This document shows, in pieces, positions 1 through 11,532 of a stretch of 64,000 nucleotides of DNA. The notes under the pieces are model-generated. The model was not told the DNA's origin. It saw nothing but the letters and a program-made list of their open reading frames with translations, and did not search any database. The stretch lies in contig CM121341.1 in NCBI GenBank assembly GCA_051530055.1, forward strand, positions 12,028,001 through 12,092,000, in the 5' to 3' direction. Origin of the DNA: Neoechinorhynchus agilis (taxonomy: Eukaryota; Acanthocephala). Within the stretch, counting starts at the first letter, position 1, and every line of letters begins with the position of its first letter. A program made the translations under genes and the position numbers.

Positions 1-539
1 CTGATATTGTGATTTTGATAGACTGGTTCCAATGCTAAATAACAATGTTTCGATAAAATCTCAAACGATCGATTCTATTTGTGCTTTTTATTTTCGTAAA
101 TATCTATCGCCGGATTCAAACGTATATCCTGGCTTTTATTAGCTGAAATATCCCCACCAATAAATCAAAGAAGTATTATTGTTGGTAGTGAAATTCTAAT
201 ACAGATTAAAAACGCTCCAATAGTTTAAGGTTTAAAGATGAACTTTGTCCTCATATTATAGCTCAACACATTTTCTCATAATGGCGAAATGTATAATAAA
301 GTAAATTCGTTTAACGAGTTTAGGATTACTATGCCCACCAAATATATTAGTTATCGATTCTGTTAAACATAGTTTGCATCAAATTATGGGTTTGATTGTT
401 CAACGTGATTTGTGTCATTTCATAAAAATCGAATTGATACAGTCATTTCAAAAGATTGTTATCGATAAGTGTTTTTTCTCACTTTTATCTTTGGGCAGAT
501 GAACGCTTTTCTAAGCATACTTTTCCCAACTTTCTTAAG
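1..539. other. AT-rich sequence upstream of the transporter exons
   Basis: No confident gene is visible here. The transporter that follows must have upstream exons, because the part seen covers only its C-terminal half, but I could not recognise its expected N-terminal motifs in this stretch. They may lie beyond the window edge or in exons too short or divergent for me to find. A pyrimidine-rich run ending in CTTAAG at 539 is the acceptor of the first exon I can place. Confidence 0.4.
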
Positions 540-1171
540 GAGTACTACTTGTATGTTCAGCACTGTGTTTCGATGCAATAGTTGGCAATTATCAAGAGAA
601 ATTATTCAAAGAATATCCATTTCTTACCAATGAGCAATTGGTGCGTTATCCTTTCGTTAAAGACTTTTTGTTCCAATACAGTAGGTGTTCTACTCGTACA
701 TTTTCGGAGTAACTTACATTTGCGTCTTTGAGACGCTTAAAGGACTCATATTTGGAAGTACAGTCAAAGAAGGAATCATCTTTTTCAATCAAGTAAACGT
801 TCCTTATAAAATTCGGTCTAACTGTTCTAAAATAGAACATCTATCGAACGTATATTCTGACCGGAGTGTACTCTATCACTGGATACGTTGGAGTGATCGT
901 TATTTTAACGATGATAAAAGACTTTGGAGCTTTGTTGGCCGTGACCGTCACAACAATGAGAAAGGCACTTACTATTGTCCTATCGTTCTTGATATTCCCA
1001 AAGCCGTTCATTATTCAATACGTTTGGTCGGGTCTGCTCGTTCTAACTGGAATCTGGCTGGATTTTGGGGATAAACATTTCGGTTTCTATCAAATGGCCA
1101 GTCTCGAGTACAAGTTGTGGTTTCGGAGATCCAGGTACCACAAGAAGTACGATCTTGTTGCCTGTGTATGA
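540..1171 (+). CDS. SLC35B3-like nucleotide-sugar/PAPS transporter, C-terminal exons
   Basis: Multi-pass Golgi/ER membrane antiporter of the UAA (SLC35B) family; its closest recalled relative is SLC35B3/PST2, which imports the sulphate donor PAPS. Three exons fit by frame and homology: 540-640, 685-792 and 836-1171. They are separated by introns of 44 nt (phase 0) and 43 nt (phase 0). Family landmarks in order are ALCFDAIVGNYQEK, FYSYIFG, YSITGYVGV, FGALLAVTVTT-RKALTIVLSF and KPF-IQYVWSGLL. The hydrophobic segments match the last transmembrane helices. The tail is short and basic and ends at the TGA at 1169. The N-terminal half is not visible, so the gene is partial in this window. The frame is intact over the part read, so I do not call it a pseudogene. 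The family call is firm; which SLC35B member it is less so. Confidence 0.75.
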
Positions 1172-1317
1172 TTGTGCAACTAGAAAAATTGTGTGACCGA
1201 TTGGGATGCGGCGTTATCCGGGGTATTCCGAAAATGATATTCCAAAAGGTGATAAGTTCACCATACTTTTATGCCATTCATGTTTTTTATTATAGATATC
1301 AGTTGCCCTAAGGTATC

Positions 1318-2310
1318 GTATGAGCGAAAATTACCTACTAAAACTTAACTGCGATTATTAACCATTAAAAAATTAAGGTCGGTTTGTTGTCTCCAAAAAG
1401 ATATGATTATTCCAAGAAGCTTTTTGTCTAAATATTGAGGATTTCGTTTATGAGGATGGCGTCTTTAGTTCTCATACCCATGTTATGAGCGAAAATTCTC
1501 TACTAAAAGTAAACTGCGATCATTAGTTGTTAAAAGTTTATCTTGGTTTGCTGTCTCCAAAAATATTTGATCATTCCAAGAAGCTTTTTGTCTAAATATT
1601 GAGGATTTCGTTTATGAGGATGGCGTCTTTAGATCTGATACCGATTTTATGAGCGAAAATTCTCTGCTAAACGTAAACTGCGATCATTAGGTGTTAAAAC
1701 TTTATCTTGGTTTGTTGTCTCCAAAAAGATTTGATCATTCCAAGAAGCTTTTAGTCTAAATATTGAGGAATCCGTCTATGAGGATCGCATATTTACATCT
1801 CACACAGATCTTATGAGCGAAAACTCCTAATTAAAAATTAACTGCGATTATTAACCGTTAAAAGTTTATTTTGGTTTGTTGTCTCCAAAAAGATTTGATC
1901 ACTCGAAGGAGATGTTTGTCGAAATCTCGAGGAATCCGTTTACAAGGATCGCATCTTTAGATCTCACACAGGTCTTATGAGCGGAAATTCCCTACTGGAA
2001 GTAAACGGTGATTATTAACCGTTAAAAGTTTATTTTGGTTTGTTGTCTCCAAAAAGATTTGATTATTCGAAGGAGATTTTTGTCGAAATCTTGAGGAATC
2101 CGTTTACAAGGATCGCATCTTTAGATCTCACACAGATCTTATGAGCGGAAATTCCCTACTGGAAGTAAACCGTGATTATTAACCGTTAAAAGTTTAGGTC
2201 AGTTTGTCTCCAAAAAGATTTGATCATTTCAAGAAGCTTTTTGTCCAAATATTGAATATTCCCTTCATGAGAATCGCGTCTTTTCATCTTATACTGATCT
2301 TATGAACGAA
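1318..2310. repeat. Tandem array, ~165-bp unit, about six copies
   Basis: A unit beginning TTATGAGCGAAAAT recurs at about 1318, 1484, 1648, 1812, 1976, 2140 and (diverged) 2301. Each unit then carries TAAACTGCGAT, GGTTTGTTGTCTCC and AAGAAGCTTTTTGTC blocks. Later units share their own variants (for example GAAGGAGAT for AAGAAGCTT), so neighbouring copies are more alike, as expected for local duplication. It has no coding potential and ends about 150 bp before the PP2Ac start codon, so it occupies the promoter-proximal region of that gene. Confidence 0.9.
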
Positions 2311-2465
2311 AATGGTGCAAATATTAAGAAGTATCCACTAATATTCCTTCGAAGATAATATTCTAAATTTCAGCCACTCATAATCACATTGAAAGAATCG
2401 AATTAAATCCACTTGACGCGCGAGCTCATTTATAAAATAGCTTTTTCTTCTTCTATTAAACATTA

Positions 2466-3431
2466 ATGACTGATCGACCAGAGCCGGATTCATTCAAAGC
2501 GGTCACTGATTTGACAATGAGTAACAGTTTGGATGAATGTATCGTCCAATTGTACAAGTGTAAGCCTTTAACCGAAAGTCAAGTGAATAACCTATGTGAT
2601 CATGCCAAAACCATTCTTGTTAATGAGTCCAACGTCCAGAAAGTCCATTGTCCAGTCACGATCTGTGGAGATGTCCATGGTCAATTCCACGACCTTATGG
2701 AGCTCTTTTATATTGGTGGTCGTTCTCCCGATACAAATTATTTGTTTATGGGTGACTATGTCGACCGTGGTTACTTTTCAGTTGAAACGGTGAGTCTTTT
2801 AGTTGCGCTCAAAGTCAGATACCCATCGCGAGTCACCATTCTTCGAGGAAATCACGAATCAAGACAAATCACGCAGGTTTACGGATTCTACGACGAATGC
2901 ATGAGAAAATATGGGAACGCGAATGTCTGGAAGCTTTTCACTGACCTTTTTGATTATCTTCCACTCACAGCTCTCATCGAAAATCAGATATTCTGTCTTC
3001 ATGGTGGTCTGAGTCCGTCAGTGGATACCCTGGACCACATCCGTGCAATTGATCGAGTTCAGGAGGTTCCTCACGAAGGACCAATGTGCGATCTTCTGTG
3101 GTCGGATCCCGATGAACGAGATGGATGGGGAGTTAGTCCCCGCGGAGCTGGATACACGTTTGGTCCAAACACGAGTCAGGTTTTTAATCACCGAAATAAC
3201 CTTAGTCTTGTAAGTAGAGCTCATCAATTGGTTATGGATGGATACAGTTGGTGTCACGCGGACAATGTAGTCACGGTGTTCTCAGCTCCAAATTACTGTT
3301 ACCGATGTGGAAACCAAGCGGCTATCATGGAACTGGACGATTCATTTACGTATACTTTTATTCAGTTTGATCCTGCGCCCAGAAGAGGAGAACCGCATGT
3401 CAGTCGAAGAACCCCGGATTACTTCTTGTGA
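2466..3431 (+). CDS. PP2A catalytic subunit, intronless and divergent
   Basis: Serine/threonine phosphatase of the PPP family, the catalytic C subunit of PP2A. It has 321 residues against about 309 in the usual form, and the extra length is at a divergent N-terminus. All PPP metal and catalytic signatures are present: [22 protein letters not shown] and HGGLSP. The PP2A-specific [20 protein letters not shown] and the C-terminal TPDYFL, whose terminal Leu is carboxymethylated in PP2A, are also present. The whole coding sequence is one open frame, while most other genes here have 42-52-nt introns, so an origin by retroposition or intron loss is possible. The ATG was chosen because no upstream in-frame extension resembles the family. 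The gene lies between two satellite-like arrays. It is very likely functional given the perfect motif retention; whether it is the main PP2Ac or an extra paralogue cannot be told here. Confidence 0.95.
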   Translation: MTDRPEPDSFKAVTDLTMSNSLDECIVQLYKCKPLTESQVNNLCDHAKTILVNESNVQKVHCPVTICGDVHGQFHDLMELFYIGGRSPDTNYLFMGDYVDRGYFSVETVSLLVALKVRYPSRVTILRGNHESRQITQVYGFYDECMRKYGNANVWKLFTDLFDYLPLTALIENQIFCLHGGLSPSVDTLDHIRAIDRVQEVPHEGPMCDLLWSDPDERDGWGVSPRGAGYTFGPNTSQVFNHRNNLSLVSRAHQLVMDGYSWCHADNVVTVFSAPNYCYRCGNQAAIMELDDSFTYTFIQFDPAPRRGEPHVSRRTPDYFL

Positions 3432-3499
3432 TAAGGATTCGATGGATTTGTATCAAAAAACAGTTTTGATAAGAAACGTAAGATATTCTTATCTTTGAA

Positions 3500-6400
3500 T
3501 TGGCATGAAACTCCTAATTGGTATGATTTGGTGTTATTTAGATGTAAACGTGGAAATTTCTTTAAAAAAACATTAGTTAAAAAATAAAGAAAATCGTAAT
3601 TTATTACATTACCAATCAGGAATTTCGAGTAGGTAGCAAACTTTTAACTGGCATGGTTTCGTGTTATTTTCATAGAAACAAAAGCTACTCAAAAAGTCCA
3701 TTGATGTTTTGGGGGAAATTTCTTTAAAAAAACATTATTTTAATAATAAAGAAAATCGTAATTTATTACATTACCAATCAGGAATTTCGAGTAGGTAGCA
3801 AACTTTTAACTGTCATGGTTTCGTATTATTTTCATAGAAACAAAAGCTACTCAAAAAGTCCATTGATTTTTTGTGGAAATTTCTTTAAAAACATTATTTT
3901 AATAATAAAGAAAATCGTAATTTATTACATTACCAATCAGGAATTTCGAGTAGGTAGCAAACTTTTAACTGTCATGGTTTCGTGTTATTTTCATAGAAAC
4001 AAAAGCTACTCAAGTCCATTGATGTTTTGAGGGAAATTTCTTTAAAAAAACATTATTTTAATAATAAAGAAAATCGTAATTTATTACATTACCAATCAGG
4101 AATTTCGAGTAGGTAGCAAACTTTTAACTGTCATGGTTTCGTGTTATTTTCATAGAAACAAAAGCTACTCAAAAAGTCCATTGATGTTTTGGGGGAAATT
4201 TCTTTAAAAAAACATTATTTTAATAATAAAGAAAATCGTAATTTATTACATTACCAATCAGGAATTTCGAGTAGGTAGCAAACTTTTAACTGTCATGGTT
4301 TCGTATTATTTTCATAGAAACAAAAGCTACTCAAAAAGTCCATTGATTTTTTGTGGAAATTTCTTTAAAAACATTATTTTAATAATAAAGAAAATCGTAA
4401 TTTATTACATTACCAATCAGGAATTTCGAGTAGGTAGCAAACTTTTAACTGGCATGGTTTCGTGTTATTTTCATAGAAACAAAGCTACTCAAAAAGTCCA
4501 TTGATTTTTTGTGGAAATTTCTTTAAAAACATTATTTTAATAATAAAGAAAATCGTAATTTATTACATTACCAATCAGGAATTTCGAGTAGGTAGCAAAC
4601 TTTTAACTGGCATGGTTTCGTGTTATTTTCATAGAAACAAAAGCTACTCAAAAAGTCCATTGATGTTTTGAGGGAAATTTCTTTAAAAAAACATTATTTT
4701 AATAATAAAGAAAATCGTAATTTATTACATTACCAATCAGGAATTTCGAGTAGGTAGCAAACTTTTAACTGGCATGGTTCGTGTTATTTTCATAGAAACA
4801 AAAGCTACTCAAGTCCATTGATGTTTTGAGGGAAATTTCTTTAAAAAACATTATTTTAATAATAAAGAAAATCGTAATTTATTACATTACCAATCAGGAA
4901 TTTCGAGTAGGTAGCAAACTTTTAACTGGCATGGTTCGTGTTATTTTCATAGAAACAAAAGTTATTCAAGTCTATTGATGTTTTGAGGGAAATTTCTTTA
5001 AAAAAACATTATTTTAATAATAAAGAAAATTGTAATTTATTACATTACCAATCAGGAATTTCGAGTAGGTAGCAAACTTTTAACTGGCATGGTTTCGTGT
5101 TATTTTCATAGAAACAAAAGCTACTCAAAAAGTCCATTGATGTTTTGGGGGAAATTTCTTTAAAAAAACATTATTTTAATAATAAAGAAAATCGTAATTT
5201 ATTACATTACCAATCAGGAATTTCGAGTAGGTAGCAAACTTTTAACTGGCATGGTTTCGTGTTATTTTCATAGAAACAAAAGCTACTCAAAAAGTCCATT
5301 GATGTTTTGGGGGAAATTTCTTTAAAAAAACATTATTTTAATAATAAAGAAAATCGTAATTTATTACATTACCAATCAGGAATTTCGAGTAGGTAGCAAA
5401 CTTTTAACTGGCATGGTTTCGTGTTATTTTCATAGAAACAAAAGCTACTCAAAAGTCCATTGATGTTTTGGGGGAAATTTCTTTAAAAAAACATTATTTT
5501 AATAATAAAGAAAATCGTAATTTATTACATTACCAATCAGGAATTTCGAGTAGGTAGCAAACTTTTAACTGGCATGGTTTCGTGTTATTTTCATAGAAAC
5601 AAAGCTACTCAAGTCCATTGATGTTTGAGGGAAATTTCTTTAAAAAAACATTATTTTAATAATAAAGAAAATCGTAATTTATTACATTACCATCAGGAAT
5701 TTCGAGTAGGTAGCAAACTTTTAACTGGCATGGTTTCGTGTTATTTTCATAGAAACAAAAGCTACTCAAAAAGTCCATTGATGTTTTGGGGGAAATTTCT
5801 TTAAAAAAACATTATTTTAATAATAAAGAAAATCGTAATTTATTACATTACCAATCAGGAATTTCGAGTAGGTAGCAAACTTTTAACTGGCATGGTTCGT
5901 GTTATTTTCATAGAAACAAAAGTTATTCAAGTCTATTGATGTTTTGAGGGAAATTTCTTTAAAAAAACATTATTTTAATAATAAAGAAAATCGTAATTTA
6001 TTACATTACCAATCAGGAATTTCGAGTAGGTAGCAAACTTTTAACTGGCATGGTTTCGTGTTATTTTCATAGAAACAAAAGCTACTCAAAAAGTCCATTG
6101 ATGTTTTGAGGAAATTTCTTTAAAAACATTATTTTAATAATAAAGAAAATCGTAATTTATTACATTACCAATCAGGAATTTCGAGTAGGTAGCAAACTTT
6201 TAACTGTCATGGTTTCGTATTATTTTCATAGAAACAAAAGCTACTCAAAAAGTCCATTGATGTTTTGAGGAAATTTCTTTAAAAACATTATTTTAATAAT
6301 AAAGAAAATCGTAATTTATTACATTACCAATCAGGAATTTCGAGTAGGTAGCAAACTTTTAACTGGCATGGTTTCGTGTTATTTTCATAGAAACAAAAGC

Positions 6401-7125
6401 TACTCAAAAAGTCCATTGATGTTTTGGGGGAAATTTCTTTAAAAAAACATTATTTTAATAATAAAGAAAATCGTAATTTATTACATTACCAATCAGGAAT
6501 TTCGAGTAGGTAGCAAACTTTTAACTGGCATGGTTTCGTGTTATTTTCATAGAAACAAAAGCTACTCAAAAAGTCCATTGATGTTTTGAGGGAAATTTCT
6601 TTAAAAAAACATTATTTTAATAATAAAGAAAATCGTAATTTATTACATTACCAATCAGGAATTTCGAGTAGGTAGCAAACTTTTAACTGGCATGGTTTCG
6701 TGTTATTTTCATAGAAACAAAAGCTACTCAAAAAGTCCATTGATGTTTTGAGGGAAATTTCTTTAAAAAAACATTATTTTAATAATAAAGAAAATCGTAA
6801 TTTATTACATTACCAATCAGGAATTTCGAGTAGGTAGCAAACTTTTAACTGGCATGGTTTCGTGTTATTTTCATAGAAACAAAAGCTACTCAAGTCCATT
6901 GATGTTTCGAGGGAAATTTCTTTAAAAAAACATTATTTTAATAATAAAGAAAATCGTAATTTATTACATTACCAATCAGGAATTTCGAGTAGGTAGCAAA
7001 CTTTTAACTGTCATGGTTTCGTATTATTTTCATAGAAACAAAAGCTACTCAAAAAGTCCATTGATTTTTTGTGGAAATTTCTTTAAAAACATTATTTTAA
7101 TTATAAAGAAAATCGTAATTTATTG
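3500..7125. repeat. Tandem array, ~162-bp unit, about 22 copies
   Basis: A unit of about 159-162 bp is repeated head-to-tail from just after the PP2Ac stop codon. Recurring blocks are AATTTCGAGTAGGTAGCAAAC, GGTTTCGTGTTATTTTCATAG and AATAATAAAGAAAATCGTAA. The copies are nearly identical. They differ mainly in short A or G runs, GTATT versus GTGTT, and the presence of the AAAA before GTCC. The first copy (about 3500-3600) is the most diverged. A stray partial copy lies at about 7310-7370. The short frames in the units are low-complexity and I do not regard them as genes. Confidence 0.95.
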
Positions 7126-7345
7126 CATATCAGCATCGCCGTGTTAAGAGGCAACACTGCAAGTATTCGGGCTACAATTGAGGACGAGGACGTCTAGGCA
7201 TACCGTGGACTTTGGTAAGACAAGACACATAGATCGTTTTTAAATTATTCTTATTGAAGATAAAAATTGTTGCTGCGCATAATATACAGTTTTTATTTGG
7301 CAAAAAATTATTAATAAAGAAAATCGTAATTTATTACATTACCAA
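7126..7345. other. Spacer after the 162-bp array
   Basis: Unique sequence followed from about 7305 by a short decayed copy of the 162-bp satellite. No gene is seen. Confidence 0.5.
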
Positions 7346-8474
7346 TCAAGGATTTCGAGTAAGTAGCAAAACGACCAGGACAATAATACAAAACGTAGTC
7401 TTGGCCCAAACAAAGAACTCTAAAGAGTTTCTCAGCTGCTCCGATCTTTTCTCGACATTACAACATTCAAATGCTGTACTAACTTTTGTGTTCTGTAATC
7501 CTTTTCCCCCAATACTTTCGACGTCTGATCCTTGTGTGTCAATTTCCTTCAAGTATAATTCTGTTTGACAAGAGTTGTCACGTACTAAAGCAGCTTTTAG
7601 ATTTCTAATTGATTCCTATAAGCTTAAATAGGATCTCCGCATATTGGGAAGAAATAAAACAATCGATTGAAGCAACATTTTATAACGATAAGATATTGCA
7701 AAGATTTAAACAAACAAAGATTTTAAGGCATTAAGTATTTTCGGTTATAACTAAAAGCAATTAATATTTATTCTCAGGGAATACAAATAATCTCAAAATG
7801 GATTTATATTGTGAAGTCCTTGAAAACGAGAAAAAATATCTTTTTTGCATTTGCAGAAAAACCCGTAAATTCCCAATATTTTTATATGAATGTAATCGTA
7901 ATTCTGTCCATTTGTAAAAACTTTATAAGTATTTTATTTCTACCGCACCGATTTGAAAGACCGCCGACTAAAATATTTCGACGATCTTACGCTTTATCAT
8001 TCAAATACTATCAGAGATCGCGATTAAAAAAATCGTTTTTAGCTGCCTATATATTCGGGAATTTCAATATCAAACAGAAATTGGTTAACAAAACGACATA
8101 CTCAAATTTTTAAAACCCTGGCATTTTTAGGAATCAAAGGTCGCGATTTCACTAAGTTCGGTTTGAGTACAAATTGTACTTTGAAATGACTTTGAATTTA
8201 TTTGACACTCAAAATTCTCTTTATGAACGCGTGACGTTTGAATGAGTTTTCCTTCGCTCTTACAATTTTCTGTTTGGCAATGCATAGTCGTCGTTTCCTG
8301 CGAATCGGTCTGAATTAATTTGTGATTATCACATATTATTCGGGCAGCAACACCACGCGAAAAAATAACTTTCTTTGACTCCGATAAGGAACGTCGGGAA
8401 GTGACGAAACGGTCAATCTCGCACTCAAGACGTTGTGCCATATTGTTAAGCAATTTTATGTCATTAACTATCAT
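7346..8474 (-). CDS. Probable two-exon gene: TQT-rich, tail-anchored membrane protein
   Basis: I do not recognise this protein. The upstream exon starts at an ATG (8474) directly after a TTTTTCAG acceptor-like site. It encodes a short charged segment followed by a cluster of QT motifs: KLIQTD, HCQTE, KLIQTS and TICTQTE. These resemble core dynein light chain LC8 (DYNLL) ligands of the [K/R]xTQT type. The second open stretch (7560-7346) ends in a single hydrophobic helix, FCIIVLVVLLL, with a five-residue tail, so it would be tail-anchored. An intron 8152-7561 joins the two in phase 1 (exon ends at 8153, next starts at 7560), but its donor (GTGAAATC) is weak. Without that splice the first exon runs on to a stop at 8127, giving a 115-residue protein. 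The function is unknown, and one gene versus two is unresolved. Confidence 0.35.
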
Positions 8475-9089
8475 CTGAAAAAGATTGGAGCAATCAAATA
8501 GACAAGGCCGCAAAGAAAAGGCACTCTGCGATCAGGTCTACTTGTGATAAATTTTATCCCATGATATATTTTTTGAAAACCTAGATTTCTTATTAAAATC
8601 GTTTAACCTTAACGGATGAAAAATAAGAAATCACAGAATAAACAAGGTTCACACCCCGATGAAATTCCAAAGGGTTATAAATATGTTTTTATATGGCGGA
8701 AAAAATTGATGGAATTGTTAATCAATGGGGAAAACATCGCAGTTTGAGTTTATTCGCGAAACTCAACAATTAATACGAATAATTCGCCACTTTTCATCGG
8801 CGGAGGAACCATCAGTGCCTTTAAACAGGAACTCTAAAGTTGTTCCCTTTTCACATAAGCAAAACAATCCTAATCCCTATTCATTTCATTCTCTCCCAAC
8901 CTCCCCCCATTTTCCATACCATCAATCGAAATGAGAAGGAGGAAAGATGAAACCTCACAAGAATAACCACAAATTTCCACTAAACCGAAGGCGTGATCCA
9001 CTCCATAATCAACAACCGCATGAAATGGAGTGTTTATAAGGACCCAAAAGTTCATTGGTCTTACTCTTTTTATATTAAGAAATAAACGT
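8475..9089. other. Intergenic, no gene recognised
   Basis: Only short frames without recognisable motifs. From about 8690 a fragment of the hairpin-unit family found in the next array begins to appear (ATATGTTTTTATATGGCGGAAAA). Confidence 0.4.
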
Positions 9090-11270
9090 GTTATTATTAT
9101 AATCCGAGATATTTCGGCTTGGCAAGTTAGTTGCTTTTATCAAGGTTGTTTCAATGTCCTATTCACGGTATTCAAGTGCGAAAAAAACAATTTTCCGCCA
9201 TGTAAAAAACATGAACAATTCAATCTTTAAAAACATCTACAATACCAATGTGAACTTTTTATATCTGCTTGCAGATAGAAAATTGGTTTGGAAAAATGTA
9301 ATAATTCCAACCTTTAAGAGAGAAACGGAATATAAATATGTTTTTATGTGGCGGAAAATGTGAAGGAATTTGTTGTAGAATCCGAGATATTTCAGCTTGG
9401 CAAGTTTGTTGCTTTTATCACGGGCTGAAATATCTCGGATTCAACAATAAATTCCATCAAATTCTCTGCAATGTAAAAAACATGAACAATTCAATCTTTA
9501 AACAACGTCTACAATACCAATGTGAACTTTTTATATCTGCTTGCAAATAAAACACTGGTTTGGAAAATCCAACAATTCTAAACTTTAAAAGTGGAGTAAA
9601 AACGGGTTTTAAATATGTTTTTATATAGCGGAAAATTTGAAGGAATTTGTTGTTGAATCCGAGATATTTCAGCTTGGCAAGTTTGTTGCTTTTATCAGGA
9701 GCCGAAATATCTCGGATTCAACAAATTCCTTCAAATTTTCTGCAATGTAAAAAACATGAACAATTCAATCTTTAAACAACGTCTAAAATACCAATGTGAA
9801 CTTTTTAAACCTACTTGCAAATAAAACACTGGTTTGGAAAGTCCAACAATTCCAAACTTTAAAAAGGGAGTAAAAACGGGCTTTAAATATGTTATTATAT
9901 AGCGGAAAATTTGAAGGAATTTGTTGTTGAATCCGAGATATTTCAGCTTGGCAAGTTTGTTGCTTTTATCAGGAGCCGAAATATCTCGGATTCAACAAAT
10001 TCCTTCAAATTTTCTGCAATGTAAAAAACATGAACAATTCAATCTTTAAACAACGTCTACAATACCAATGTGAACTTTTTAAACCTACTTGCAAATAAAA
10101 CACTGGTTTGGAAAATCCAACAATTCTAAACTTTAAAAATGGAGTAAAAACGGGCTTTAAATATGTTATTATATAGCGGAAAATTTGAAGGAATTTGTTG
10201 TTGAATCCGAGATATTTCAGCTTCGCAAGTTTGTTACTTTTATCAGCGGCCGAAATATCTCGGATTCAATAAATTCCTTCAAATTTTCTGCAATGTAAAA
10301 AACATGAACAATTCAATCTTTAAACAACGTCTACAATACCAATGTGAACTTTTTATATCTGCTTGCAAATAAAACACTGGTTTGGAAAATCCAACAATTC
10401 TAAACTTTAAAAGTGGAGTAAAAACGGGCTTTAAATATGTTATTATATAGCGGAAAATTTGAAGGAATTTGTTGTTGAATCGGAGATATTTGAGCTTGGC
10501 AAGTTTGTTGCTTCTATCAGGACCGAAATATCTCGGATTCAACAATAAATTCCTTCAAATTTTCTGCAATGTAAAAAACATGAACAATTCAATCTTTAAA
10601 CAACGTCTACAATACCAATGTGAACTTTTTATATCTGCTTGCAAATAAAACACTGGTTTGGAAAATCCAACAATTCTAAACTTTAAAAGTGGAGTAAAAA
10701 CGGGCTTTAAATATGTTATTATATAGCGGAAAATTTGAAGGAATTTATTGTTGAATCGGAGATATTTGAGCTTGGCAAGTTTGTTGCTTCTATCAGGACC
10801 GAAATATCTCGGATTCAACAATAAATTCCTTCAAATTTTCTGCAATGTAAAAAACATGAACAATTCAATCTTTAAACAACGTCTAAAATACCAATGTGAA
10901 CTTTTTAAACCTACTTGCAAATAAAACATTGGTTTGGAAAGTCCAACAATTCCAAACTTTAAAAAAGGGAGTAAAAACGGGCTTTAAATATGTTATTATA
11001 TATCGGAAAATTTGAAGGAATTTATTGTTGAATCGGAGATATTTGAGCTTGGCAAGTTTGTTGCTTCTATCAGGACCGAAATATCTCGGATTCAACAATA
11101 AATTCCTTCAAATTTTCTGCAATGTAAAAAACATGAACAATTCAATCTTTAAACAACGTCTACAATACCAATGTGAACTTTTTAAACCTACTTGCAAATA
11201 AAACATTGGTTTGGAAAGTCCAACAATTCCAAACTTTAAAAAAGGGAGTAAAAACGGGATATAAATAAAC
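9090..11270. repeat. Tandem array, ~275-bp unit with an internal hairpin, about 7-8 copies
   Basis: CATGAACAATTCAATC recurs near 9209, 9481, 9756, 10029, 10305, 10578, 10855 and 11130, a period of 272-277 bp. Each unit contains an inverted repeat: an arm reading GTTGAATCCGAGATATTTC and, about 35 nt on, its complement GAAATATCTCGGATTCAAC. The arms extend into GAAGGAATTTG/CAAATTCCTTC. The loop always carries a GGCAAGTTTGTTGCTT core. Single dispersed relatives occur at 13764-13935 and 29266-29372, so the unit looks like a foldback mobile element amplified in tandem. Minus-strand frames of 71-88 residues inside it are repeat-derived and have no independent support. Confidence 0.9.
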
Positions 11271-11532
11271 TAGAAATTGAACCTTAGGTCAATTTAGTGA
11301 TCATCGCCAAAAATGTTGAAGAAATATGTCGATATGTGAATTACCGTGATAATTGATTAAATTTGTTGTTGGTATTTTCAATAAAACGTTCTCTACGGAG
11401 CGAAGACCAGAACAACAAACTTATCAAGCACAATTCGAAGAGAATGAATGTGGTTTTCCTGTGCAGTGAGTCTTATTAATCCGTTCAATGTTTTTTTAAA
11501 GAATTTCAAGGTAATCGACTCAGCCCTTCGAT

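Noticed and set aside
542-560. A 19-nt intron in the SLC35B3-like gene
   Set aside because: Re-reading the frame with an acceptor at 539 (CTTAAG) gives a continuous, homologous GVLLVCSALCFDA segment, so no ultra-short intron is needed.
3815-4504. Plus-strand frames of about 70 codons in the 162-bp array
   Set aside because: Low-complexity translation of AT-rich satellite; indels between copies break the frame freely.
9040-11270. Repeated minus-strand frames of 71-88 codons in the 275-bp array
   Set aside because: They repeat with the array, cross the hairpin arms, start and stop at repeat boundaries and show no domain; they are by-products of the repeat.
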